From: Halobellus inordinatus
GTDB lineage: Archaea; Halobacteriota; Halobacteria; Halobacteriales; Haloferacaceae
Reading direction: 5' to 3'
Assembly (NCBI RefSeq): GCF_024464655.1
Contig: NZ_JANHAV010000010.1
Location: 1-64,000 of the forward strand
Length of the DNA: 64,000 bases
In this document: positions 26,173-34,448 of the stretch, piece after piece
Position numbering within the stretch: the stretch's first letter is position 1
How the letters are laid out: the number at the start of each line of letters is the position of its first letter
Notes under the pieces: generated by a model
Databases searched by the model: none
Told to the model about the DNA's origin: nothing
What the model saw: the letters and a program-made list of their open reading frames with translations, nothing else
Made by a program: the position numbers and the translations under genes

Positions 26173-27257
26173 CAGGCGTCGACCTCCGAGTTAATGAGCC
26201 GAGCCGTCAGTCGGGCGACCTCCTCTTGAACGCGCTCGGCGCGGCTCGTATCGGGCACCGCGTCGGCGGCGTCGAGGCCGGTGACGTACGCGACGATGTC
26301 GTCGGGGTGCCGCGAGTGGAAGATCCGGCCCTCTTCGACGAGGTGGCGGTCGACAGAGAGCAGTTCGTTCGGGAAGAACGAGACCGCCGGCGTGCCGAGA
26401 CTGGCGGCCTCGCGGGCCATCGTGCCGGAGCCGGTCAGCATACACCGAGCGTTCCAGGCCAGATCGAGGCCGTTGAGCGGATTCTCGGGGACGAACACCT
26501 CGCTTCGGTCGTAGGGGTCCGCGAATTCCTCGTCGCCGCGGCCGCGCGGGAGATAGACGACCGGGATGTCACGGTCTACGAACCCCTCTAGCAGTTTGGG
26601 AACGAGCGACGCTTCGACGTCGACGTACGCGGCCGTGAGAGCCTCGGGCCTGATCACGACGAACGTCTCGAACGGGAATCTGTCAGTGAAATCCGGCTCT
26701 GGTTCGAAGTCGGCGACGTAGACGTCCTCTTTGATCCCGTCGTAGGTGTGTACGGCCCCGCTCGCAGGCCACCGTTCGAGTTCGTCGCGTTCGAACGCGG
26801 CCGGTACGACGTTGTGGGTCGCCAGCGCCTCCAGGCGGTTGTAGAGCTGTTCGGCCCACAGGCCGTCGACGTAGGCGGTGATGTCGTTGTCGGTGTAGTG
26901 GATGCTCGGGATGCCGTTGGCCCTGGCAGCGAGCACGGACATCGCGTTCCGAGCCGAAAGCGCGACGGCGGCGTCAGGGGCTTCGAGGCCGAGTTGTCCC
27001 GTTCGAAGCGGAATCCCGACCTTTCGCAGGGTCTCGTGGTCGAAATCTCGACCGACGACCCGGAAGTCGAATCCGACCTCCCGGGCCAGCGGGACCGTCT
27101 CGCCCTTCTCACGAACGGTGACGTCGAGAGCGACGCCGTCGAGGCGATCCATCAGCGCGGCGAAGAAGAAGGGGTGCGAAGGGCTCACCAGATCGACCCA
27201 GACGGGAACCGTGGCGCGCGTTCGATCCAGGCTCTCGGGGCGACTGATCGTGTTCAT
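26172..27257 (-). CDS. DUF354 family GT-B-type protein
   Basis: The 361-residue protein matches the DUF354 family: VPVWVDLVSPSHPFFFAALMDRLDG at the N-terminus (residues 17-41), SIHYTDND near 120, VIRPEALTAAYVDVE near 205, and the donor-side loop MLTGSGTMAREAASLGTPAVSFFP near 275. DUF354 proteins have a GT-B architecture like UDP-GlcNAc 2-epimerases and glycosyltransferases and are common in archaeal glycan loci. It leads an operon with the toroid and short sulfatase-like genes. The motif GCATAACAAA lies about 38 nt upstream. Confidence 0.82.
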   Translation of the reverse strand: MNTISRPESLDRTRATVPVWVDLVSPSHPFFFAALMDRLDGVALDVTVREKGETVPLAREVGFDFRVVGRDFDHETLRKVGIPLRTGQLGLEAPDAAVALSARNAMSVLAARANGIPSIHYTDNDITAYVDGLWAEQLYNRLEALATHNVVPAAFERDELERWPASGAVHTYDGIKEDVYVADFEPEPDFTDRFPFETFVVIRPEALTAAYVDVEASLVPKLLEGFVDRDIPVVYLPRGRGDEEFADPYDRSEVFVPENPLNGLDLAWNARCMLTGSGTMAREAASLGTPAVSFFPNELLSVDRHLVEEGRIFHSRHPDDIVAYVTGLDAADAVPDTSRAERVQEEVARLTARLINSEVDA

Positions 27258-27421
27258 TACAGGTGAATCGATACAGCCCAGCGTATCGACTTTGTTATGC
27301 CGAGATTACCCGGCAGCGGCCAAATCAGCGGTCGATACCGGCGAATAGTAGCCTCTGTAATCGGGCGCAATCGGGGGTAATTGATAATGAATTAACCGTA
27401 TAGATCGCGTGCGCCCACACG

Positions 27422-28810
27422 ATGCCGCGCCGGGATATCATCTGGATCACCTTGGAGAGTGTCCGTCAGGATCACACCTCCCTCAGCGGCCACGAGCGCG
27501 ACACGACGCCGAACGTGCGCCGGCTCGCAGCGCGGAGCGACAGTGCGGCGTTCTCGAACTGCTTCGCTCACGGGATCTGGACGCGAACGTCCAGCGCATC
27601 GATGCTCACTGGCAGCGCACCCGCCAGCCACGGCGTGCTGTCGTTCGACTCGAAGCTACCAGCGGACATCGAGACCGTCCCCGAACAGCTTTCCGAACGA
27701 GGGTACCGGACGGCAGCCGTGTCGCCGATCGCGCAGGTGAGCGAGGCGACCGGTCTCGACCGCGGGTTCGACGACTTCCACTACCTCACGCGGGGCACGC
27801 TACTCGAAGAAGCGGGACTGCGGTCGATGGTCCGGTATCTGCGACAGATTCGTCACCACTCCGCCGGCCTGACGATGGACACCAAAAAGCACAGTATCGG
27901 GTATCTCGTCGCCGAGATCGCGACCCGACACATACGACAGCGGGCTGACGAGGATGACCCCCTCTTTCTGTACGTGCACATCGGAGACAGCCACCATCCC
28001 TACTATCCGCCGAAAGGGTGGCGGGAAGCGTTCGTCGACGACCTCCAGTTAGATCTCGCTGCGGCCCTGTCGGTCGCGATGGAGATGTCGGACCGGCTGA
28101 TCGAACAGATGGCGGCCGGACTGCCGTTCTCCGACGCCGAGTGGAATGCGATCGAAGTCCTCTACGACACCGCGATCCGGTACGTAGACTCCCTCGCTGG
28201 CACGATCGTCGACACCGCGCGATCGTATCTCGACGATCCCATCGTCGTCGTCACGGCCGACCACGGCGAGTTGCTCGGGGAAGAAGGGTGTCTCGCACAT
28301 ATGCTCGTCGCGAACACTGCCGTGACGAACGTTCCGCTGGTAATTTCCGGCATCGAGGGGCTCGACGGTGGGAACTGCCTCGTACAGCCCGCCGACGTTC
28401 TGAAGACGATTTCGAATCGGTGTGAACTCTCGCTTTCCGTGCCGGCAGGACAGGACGTTTCGGCTGGCGAACGGGCCGTCGCCGTCACCCAGCGCGGCGG
28501 GAAGCGGGCCCGGAAGAAGATCGACCAGATCCGGGATCACGATCCCGAGAGTGGATCGCACTTCTGTCCGGGCAACCTCACGAGCGTTCGGACGGCCGAC
28601 TATCGATATCAGCGGTGCAACGGTCAGGAAGACCTGTTCGTCCTCCCTGACGAGACTGTCGATCGTGCAGAGAGCGAACCGGCGATCACCGAGCGCTTCC
28701 GTCGGGTGACAGACGAGTGGCTCGCCGAACACGCGCGTGAGGAGAGTACAGACCGCGCAGAGTTCTCAGCGCAGATGCGACGGCAACTGGAAGATCTCGG
28801 ATACTTCTAG
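27422..28810 (+). CDS. sulfatase-superfamily protein lacking the formylglycine cysteine
   Basis: The 462-residue protein has the sulfatase fold: IIWITLESVRQDHTSLSGH (residues 5-23), TPNVRRLAARS, then IWTRTSSASMLTGSAPASHGV near 57, FLYVHIGDSHHPYYPP near 180, and VVVTADHGELLGEEG near 278. At the position where sulfatases carry C-x-P-x-R it has T-R-T-S-S, so no formylglycine can form and Thr may be the nucleophile, as in phosphoglycerol or phosphoethanolamine transferase relatives. No signal peptide is visible. It is divergent from the DUF354 operon. Confidence 0.8.
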   Translation: MPRRDIIWITLESVRQDHTSLSGHERDTTPNVRRLAARSDSAAFSNCFAHGIWTRTSSASMLTGSAPASHGVLSFDSKLPADIETVPEQLSERGYRTAAVSPIAQVSEATGLDRGFDDFHYLTRGTLLEEAGLRSMVRYLRQIRHHSAGLTMDTKKHSIGYLVAEIATRHIRQRADEDDPLFLYVHIGDSHHPYYPPKGWREAFVDDLQLDLAAALSVAMEMSDRLIEQMAAGLPFSDAEWNAIEVLYDTAIRYVDSLAGTIVDTARSYLDDPIVVVTADHGELLGEEGCLAHMLVANTAVTNVPLVISGIEGLDGGNCLVQPADVLKTISNRCELSLSVPAGQDVSAGERAVAVTQRGGKRARKKIDQIRDHDPESGSHFCPGNLTSVRTADYRYQRCNGQEDLFVLPDETVDRAESEPAITERFRRVTDEWLAEHAREESTDRAEFSAQMRRQLEDLGYF

Positions 28811-29148
28811 CCGTTCGAGCGGGGGAAGTACCGAAGCGTAGCGGCCCGATAGGTCTCGACATCCAGTCGGAACGTCTGTTTTCTCCCACATCAGTTAGTA
28901 ATACTACACTACTACTAGCAGGATTGTACTACAATCGTAGCCGACATAGTAGGTAACTATTACCACACCTGCTAAGAGTGGCGCGCAGGCCAGCAAAACG
29001 CCTCATTTCTGGCTGAGATCTCTTGGTGTATACTCAAAACGTAACCAAACAAAGTGAGACCTAGGTAAAGAACAATCATACGGTTGCTAAGAGAATCCTA
29101 CTGGTCGGTACGGTTAATTAGATATCTCCTACTGATCCCGACGAAGCA
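28811..29148. promoter_or_regulatory. control region upstream of the large beta-helix gene
   Basis: This 338-bp gene-free region is AT-rich. It contains the palindrome GATTGTA-C-TACAATC (28923-28937), nested inside weaker repeats (GTAATA at 28899-28904 and TATTAC at 28959-28964, plus several TACTAC/GTAGTA copies). These look like operator sites for the downstream secreted protein, but no regulator can be assigned. Confidence 0.45.
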
Positions 29149-31497
29149 ATGGACGACACTAGTGGTGAGAAGGAAGATCCTACTGTGGCATCTACGAGTG
29201 AATTTGCGGAGCAGGAAGAATCGGCCGGCTCAGATGACGAAACGCCGAGTATGGGGTCTGAAACCTCTAGTAAGGGACTCCTTAATCGGCGTAATTGCCT
29301 CAAAGCGGGGGCGGCGATGCTCGCCGCGGGGTCGTCGGCGTTCGTTGGCGGCGCGGCAGCAGCGACGGAACGGTACGGGATCCAATTCAGTACTGTCGTC
29401 GATGCAGTCGACGACCTCGGCCTGGATCCGAACGGCAACGATCCGATCGACTCGACGTTGGAAGACGCGCTGGCGAGCGGCGACACGCTCGTGGAGTTCC
29501 CGGCTGGGACCTACTACTTCGACGGCCAGCTGGACTTCGGCTCGCCGGACAACTGGGGCATCCGTGGTCTGGGAAGCAGTCCCTCGGACGTGCGGTTCGT
29601 GACGACGCCTGGTGAAGGACGGTATCTGACAAAGACCAACGGCGGCTCCGGACAGCTCGTCGAGAACGTCACCTTCGACTACAGCGCTGAAGACGACGGC
29701 GGGCTCGGAATCGTCCTCCGTGGCGAGGACAAGATCCGCGTCCAGGACGTAGAGTTCGTCGGGTTCAACCCCGTTCACGCGGATGGCTCGAAGATCAACG
29801 TCGTGCCGATGGCGCTGGATCCGAACGGCCGCGCGGTCATCGATGGTCTGGTGCGAACGGGCCCGACGGACATCGTCTCGCACGGCCACCTCGACGGCAA
29901 CTCCAACGATAGCTGTATCTGGCTCGGCGACCGTCACGAAGGCGAGCTCGTCATCCGGAACTCCCACATCGAAAACACCGGCACGAACGCCGTATACGCC
30001 TCCCGGACTTCCGGGACGGTCCACTACGAGAACTGTCTGTTCAGGAATAACAATCAGACGTCGATCCGGATCGGCGGCGGCGACGGGAACCAAAACACCA
30101 TTCAGAACTGTACGTTCGTCGTCGACACCGAGAACGCGGACCCGGACAACGGGGGCGAGTTCATCAACCCCCACGGCGTGGTCTGTGAGACGAACGAGAC
30201 GACGCCCGGGCCGATTCGCATCGAGGACTGTGAGTTTATGTACAAGTCCGGCCCCGACCGCGGTCGGCTCCTGTTTGCCGACGGCAACGCCGGACCGATC
30301 GAAATCGTCAACAGCCGGTTCCGCTCGGAGAATAGCGAAGTCGAGCCCATCTTCGCACGCGGCGAACCCCGCTGGTGGAAGGCCGCACCCGACCAGTCGA
30401 TCGACATCCGCAAGAGCCAGTTCTCCGGCAGCGGCGAGGTTACGGTCAACGACCGGCCGGCCACGATGCAAAGCGGCTGTATCTCCAGTCCCGTCTCCGG
30501 CGTCGACGTCGACGAGAGCGTCTCCCGGGACAGCTGTACGATCCCCGACACCGACGCACCGGCGGAGTCGACCGAAGAAGAGGAAACGGAGAGCGACACG
30601 ACCACCACGACGCTGACGAACGAGCTGACCGTCACCGGGACCGGCACGAAGACGAACTACGAGTTCGCCGTCGGCGGCCAACTCGAAGCGACGGACGACG
30701 TCGAAGCGTGGGATGAAGTCTCCGAGTCCTCCGTCAATGGCTGGATCACCTCCGAAGGAGTAGCAGACACCTACCAGTTCTCCGGGCCGCTCCAGCGCAT
30801 CGAGTTCCTCGAAGGAGAGGCAAAAGTGTCTGTCAACGGTCAGCAGATCGATCCTGCGACGCTGAGCACGAGCGGCGAGTTCCCCTCGACCCTACAGATT
30901 CCGGGCAACGGGAGCACGAAGAACTACCGGGTCAGCGTGACCGGCGAAATCGCCGACCACCCCGCCCTCGGGACGTCGCTGAGCGAGTACGACACCGTCT
31001 CCGACGGGACGCTCGAAGGGTGGGCCACAGACGAGATGGACGCCATCCAGTTCTCTGGATCGGTCGAATCGATCGAGCTGCTCGAAGGCGACGGCTCGAT
31101 GTACCTCAACGGGAAGCAGATCGATCCGGCGACCTACGATCCGGCGACCGAGCAGACCGACGGGGAAACGGACGAGCAGACAGACGAGGAAACGGACGAA
31201 CAAACCGACGAGTCGACCGACGACGCCACGAAGCTCCCGAACACGATCACGATCGACGGGGACGGCGCCGGGGTGACCACCTACAGTTTCAGCGTCTCGG
31301 GCGACGTGGTTCGGAGCGACCAGCTGAGTTCGGGAACGGGTTCGACCACGATCGACTCGCTGACCGACTCGACCTCCGATGGAACGGTCAACGGATACAT
31401 CTCCCAGGGCGTCGACGGCTATCGGTACTCCGGGGAGATCACTAGCCTATCGATCAACGGCGACGCGTCGGTCTCCATCTCGGACAACGACGGATAG
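29149..31497 (+). CDS. Tat-exported beta-helix protein with three C-terminal repeat domains
   Basis: The 782-residue protein has an acidic, Ser/Glu-rich N-terminal extension of about 40 residues, then a Tat signal (NRRNCLKAGAAMLAAGSSAFVGGAAAA, residues 48-74). A beta-helix domain (about 80-465) is strongly similar to the lipoprotein at 18380-19843 (shared TLVEFPxGTYYF, WGIRGLG, RTGPTDIVSHGHLDGNSND, IRNSHIENTGTNA). After a Thr/Glu linker come three copies of a roughly 90-residue domain with the pattern NxxTxxGxG-x-x-x-Y-x-F-x-V-x-G ... QFSGxLxxIxxLEGxAxVxVNGxQIDPAT; copies two and three are separated by a Glu/Thr-rich linker. It lacks a lipobox, so it should be released or surface-associated. 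Polysaccharide binding or cleavage is likely. Confidence 0.85.
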   Translation: MDDTSGEKEDPTVASTSEFAEQEESAGSDDETPSMGSETSSKGLLNRRNCLKAGAAMLAAGSSAFVGGAAAATERYGIQFSTVVDAVDDLGLDPNGNDPIDSTLEDALASGDTLVEFPAGTYYFDGQLDFGSPDNWGIRGLGSSPSDVRFVTTPGEGRYLTKTNGGSGQLVENVTFDYSAEDDGGLGIVLRGEDKIRVQDVEFVGFNPVHADGSKINVVPMALDPNGRAVIDGLVRTGPTDIVSHGHLDGNSNDSCIWLGDRHEGELVIRNSHIENTGTNAVYASRTSGTVHYENCLFRNNNQTSIRIGGGDGNQNTIQNCTFVVDTENADPDNGGEFINPHGVVCETNETTPGPIRIEDCEFMYKSGPDRGRLLFADGNAGPIEIVNSRFRSENSEVEPIFARGEPRWWKAAPDQSIDIRKSQFSGSGEVTVNDRPATMQSGCISSPVSGVDVDESVSRDSCTIPDTDAPAESTEEEETESDTTTTTLTNELTVTGTGTKTNYEFAVGGQLEATDDVEAWDEVSESSVNGWITSEGVADTYQFSGPLQRIEFLEGEAKVSVNGQQIDPATLSTSGEFPSTLQIPGNGSTKNYRVSVTGEIADHPALGTSLSEYDTVSDGTLEGWATDEMDAIQFSGSVESIELLEGDGSMYLNGKQIDPATYDPATEQTDGETDEQTDEETDEQTDESTDDATKLPNTITIDGDGAGVTTYSFSVSGDVVRSDQLSSGTGSTTIDSLTDSTSDGTVNGYISQGVDGYRYSGEITSLSINGDASVSISDNDG

Positions 31498-31527
31498 TCC
31501 GACGGTCGCGGTGCGCGCCCGCTACTG

Positions 31528-31608
31528 ATACTGTCGGACAGAAGTTCGTGAATCATTCTGGCACCCACGGGGTGCCGATACTTTTCACATCGCTCTGTCC
31601 GACAGTAT
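31528..31608. repeat. 81-bp palindromic element, family 1 copy A
   Basis: Terminal inverted repeats of 15 bp start ATACTGTCGGACAGA; an internal perfect hairpin is GGCACCC-ACG-GGGTGCC. Copy B (45229-45309) is nearly collinear, and copy C (35618-35697) shares only the ends. The element overlaps the 3' end of the sulfatase-like gene and encodes its last 18 residues and stop codon. No coding capacity of its own. Confidence 0.8.
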
Positions 31609-32512
31609 GAACGTATCCGAGACTCTCCAGTCGGTCCCGGACGACCTCTTCGCTAACGTCTGCGTCGGCTGCGGTAGCGCCACCGTCAACGATCGTCTTC
31701 CGCTCGCCGTTGTCGGAGACGAGCCAGGGTACGCGCACGAGTTCGTCCGTGTAGATGCCCGGCGGGTGCCCGTACTCGCGGATCGGCAGGGGTGAGGCTC
31801 GCTCGCCGATCATCTGTCCGTGGTCCGCGGTCACGACCGTTCGACCGGAGAGATCTTCGAGGAGTCGTCGGACGTGCGGAAGGGCGACGTCTAGGTTTTC
31901 TCGAAACGCCTCCCAGAGGACGTCGTCAGAGACACCGAACGTGCCGCGCTTGACGTCACTCCAGGCGAAATTCAGTTTATCGAGGTCGAAGTGTTTGCGT
32001 CCTGTCGGCCCGATGAATGGATAGTGCGGCTGGAGAAAATGCGCGACGATTCGTTTGTTCGGGTACGTCTCGGCGGCCTGGACGGTGTAGTCGGCCATCG
32101 TCTCCGGGAGCACCGTTCGAAAGTCCTCGTGCCAGCCGACGTCGCGCCAGACGTTCACCACGTCGTGAAATCTCGTCTGGAGCGTGTCCCGCTTGCGGTA
32201 ATACATCGGGCTCGCGGTCACGTAGACCGTGTCTCGAAGGTCCCGCCCGGCGAAGTTGGCTGCCAGAAACTCGCTCGTGTGAGAGCCCTTCGAGATCCGC
32301 GATTCGAGGCGACCCGGGAGTGAACACTGAGCGAAAATGTCGTAGCGGCACGCGTCGAGAATGACGAGACTATCCCAGTCTTCCTCGAAGATATCGACGC
32401 CTCCAGGCGGTCCTCGCCGCCGCCCCAAACGAGTGTGATACAGCCGGTTTGCCTCACGGGCGGCGAGCGACGGCTCCCGAACCACCTGGCGGACCTGGTG
32501 CAGTCCGTACAT
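31553..32512 (-). CDS. alkaline-phosphatase/sulfatase-superfamily protein (short type 2)
   Basis: The 319-residue paralogue of the protein at 23952-24941 shares DSLVILDACRYDIF, GSHTSEFLAANF, HFLQPHYPFIG and TVVTADHGQMIGE. As there, no C-x-P-x-R sulfatase motif is seen. The last 18 residues, HTVGQSDVKSIGTPWVPE, are encoded entirely within the family-1 palindromic element, whereas the paralogue ends right after the equivalent LGYL. The original stop has therefore probably been replaced by an insertion. The ATATAACAAT-type motif lies about 29 nt upstream (GTATAACAAT on the minus strand). Divergent from the AsnB-like gene. Confidence 0.78.
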   Translation of the reverse strand: MYGLHQVRQVVREPSLAAREANRLYHTRLGRRRGPPGGVDIFEEDWDSLVILDACRYDIFAQCSLPGRLESRISKGSHTSEFLAANFAGRDLRDTVYVTASPMYYRKRDTLQTRFHDVVNVWRDVGWHEDFRTVLPETMADYTVQAAETYPNKRIVAHFLQPHYPFIGPTGRKHFDLDKLNFAWSDVKRGTFGVSDDVLWEAFRENLDVALPHVRRLLEDLSGRTVVTADHGQMIGERASPLPIREYGHPPGIYTDELVRVPWLVSDNGERKTIVDGGATAADADVSEEVVRDRLESLGYVHTVGQSDVKSIGTPWVPE

Positions 32513-32536
32513 ACCCGCTTGTGGTGTCTGCTGGAT

Positions 32537-32546
32537 ATTGTTATAC
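32537..32546 (-). promoter_or_regulatory. ATAACAAT promoter motif ahead of sulfatase-like gene
   Basis: On the minus strand the sequence is GTATAACAAT, about 29 nt from the start codon at 32512, a TATA-box distance for a leaderless transcript. A second copy for the divergent gene lies at 32594-32602. Confidence 0.5.
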
Positions 32547-32593
32547 CCACGGTAGTGGGGACCGCTGTGGGAGGAGACAGAATGTAGCCAGGA

Positions 32594-32602
32594 TATAACA
32601 AT
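32594..32602 (+). promoter_or_regulatory. ATAACAAT promoter motif ahead of AsnB-like gene
   Basis: TATAACAAT lies about 84 nt upstream of the ATG at 32682. It is paired back to back with the copy at 32537-32546. Confidence 0.45.
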
Positions 32603-32681
32603 CCACGTCGGTCGGCTTTAGAGACACAGCTATGGGTATCGTGCCGGACAGTTTGCAGTGTGTACCCGCAGAGGGGGATCG

Positions 32682-34445
32682 ATGACCGGGATCGTCGGGG
32701 TCGGTCCGGATGGCCCGTCGCTCTCAGCGCTTCTCGCACCGGTTCACCAGGAGCCGTGGTACGAGACGGACCGAGCGGAAGCCGGAGACTACGGGCTCGC
32801 GATCGTCCATCACGGCACGAAGGACCCCGGCGGCTGGCACTGCTGGCAGGACGGTCGACGCGCTGGCGTGATCCACGGTGCGATCACGAACCTGGATGCG
32901 TTCGACGGCCGGTACGAACGCCTGTTCGCGCGCGTGTTCGAGGCGCCCGCCGAAACGCTCCGTCGACTCGACGGGCCGTTCCTGCTGGCCGCCGTCGACG
33001 ACGGAGCAGAGCGATTACTCGTCGCGACCGACAAGCTCGGGGCGCGGCCCTGCTATTACGCAGTCGAAGACGGCTTCGCGTTCGGATCGAACGCCGCATC
33101 CCCGCTCGCTGGCGTTGAAGATCCGACGGTAGACGTCCAAGGCGTGAGCGATATGGTGATGCTGGGCCAGGTCTGGGGCGAGAAGACGCTCGTCGAGGAA
33201 GTCTCAACACTCCCGCCGGCGACGGTCCTCGAGTCCCAGGAAGGGAGCGTCTCCACCGAAGCGTACTGGCAGTTGGACGTCGACGTCAGCCCGAAGAAGG
33301 ACCCGTTCACGCCGATCGTGAACGCCTACCGGCGAGCGATGGCAGACACGGCGGCCACGATGGACGGGTCCGTCGGGCTCTGGTTGTCAGGCGGACTCGA
33401 CAGTCGGACGATGGCGAGCGAACTCTCGCGGAACCTCAGTTCACTGGTCACCTACACCTACGACGCGAACCCCGCCGGCGGCGGCAACATCGAAATCGCG
33501 AAACGGATCGCCGAGCGGGTCGGCGCCGAGAACGAGCTCGTCCTGCTCACTCCGGATCGGTTCGTCGACGTGTTCGAGACGGCCGTCTCGCTGACGGGCG
33601 GGATGCTCACGTGGCGGACGTTTCTCAACCTGACGGCCGTGTTCAACATCGACGAGCCGACGGATCTGATCCTCGAAGGCTGCGGCCAAGGGACGCTGAT
33701 GGGTGCCGGGATCGGCCAGACGCTCCTCGGACAGCACGAGATGCCCGAGGAGGTGCTCTACCACGCGAAGCACCAGACGGACCGGGCGACAGTACAGTCG
33801 GTGATCGCACCCGACGTCGATCCGATGGCGACCTACCGCACGGTCGTCTCGGACGCGCCGTCGACCGACCCAGCCGAGACAGCGCTCACTGCGTACTACC
33901 GTAACTACGTCGCTCGTGGGGAATTCGCGAGCAACCGCATCGCCCGGAGCCAAGTGGGAAGTCGCGTCCCGCTGGTCGACGGTGAGTTCCTGACGGCAGC
34001 GACGGACCTCCCGCTGTCGTACCGGGAGCGGGCGATCCCCTTCACCGGCGGGAAGATTCCGGCAGGGGCGGCGAAGGGGAAGTTCGAGTTCACGCGGGCG
34101 CTTGACGACGGCCTTTCGGACATCCCCTACGAGCGGACGAAGTTCCCGCCGTCGTATCCACACTGGCTGCACACCGTGGGATTCGTCGCCGACACGGGGT
34201 CAAAACGGCTCCTCGGTAAGACGGCCTACGGGGGGCGACGGATGCAGAGCCGCTGGTACGAGAGCAACGATCGGCTACGGGCCCTCGTCGACGGACTCTT
34301 AGACGACGCCGCGACACGGCCGGTTTTCGACGCCGACACTCTCCAGACGCTGCGACGAGCCCACGACGCTGGAGAAGCCAACAACCTCGGCCCACTCGCG
34401 GCTGTGAGCACTGTGGAGTCCTGGCTACAGCAACACCTCGAATAG
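32682..34445 (+). CDS. asparagine-synthetase-like amidotransferase lacking the N-terminal cysteine
   Basis: From the ATG at 32682 (preceded by a GAGGGGG ribosome site) the product has about 587 residues. The N-terminal 190 residues follow the class II glutaminase fold but begin MTGIVGVG, so the nucleophilic Cys2 of true glutaminases (M-C-G-I) is replaced by Thr. The C-terminal part is an AsnB-type synthetase domain with the PP-loop LWLSGGLDSRTMASEL near residue 228. Such proteins in glycan loci amidate sugar uronic acids or transfer amino groups; here ammonia, not glutamine, would have to be the donor. It lies among glycosyltransferase and dehydrogenase genes, consistent with amidation of a hexuronic acid (inference). 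Confidence 0.82.
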   Translation: MTGIVGVGPDGPSLSALLAPVHQEPWYETDRAEAGDYGLAIVHHGTKDPGGWHCWQDGRRAGVIHGAITNLDAFDGRYERLFARVFEAPAETLRRLDGPFLLAAVDDGAERLLVATDKLGARPCYYAVEDGFAFGSNAASPLAGVEDPTVDVQGVSDMVMLGQVWGEKTLVEEVSTLPPATVLESQEGSVSTEAYWQLDVDVSPKKDPFTPIVNAYRRAMADTAATMDGSVGLWLSGGLDSRTMASELSRNLSSLVTYTYDANPAGGGNIEIAKRIAERVGAENELVLLTPDRFVDVFETAVSLTGGMLTWRTFLNLTAVFNIDEPTDLILEGCGQGTLMGAGIGQTLLGQHEMPEEVLYHAKHQTDRATVQSVIAPDVDPMATYRTVVSDAPSTDPAETALTAYYRNYVARGEFASNRIARSQVGSRVPLVDGEFLTAATDLPLSYRERAIPFTGGKIPAGAAKGKFEFTRALDDGLSDIPYERTKFPPSYPHWLHTVGFVADTGSKRLLGKTAYGGRRMQSRWYESNDRLRALVDGLLDDAATRPVFDADTLQTLRRAHDAGEANNLGPLAAVSTVESWLQQHLE

Positions 34446-34448
34446 CGG

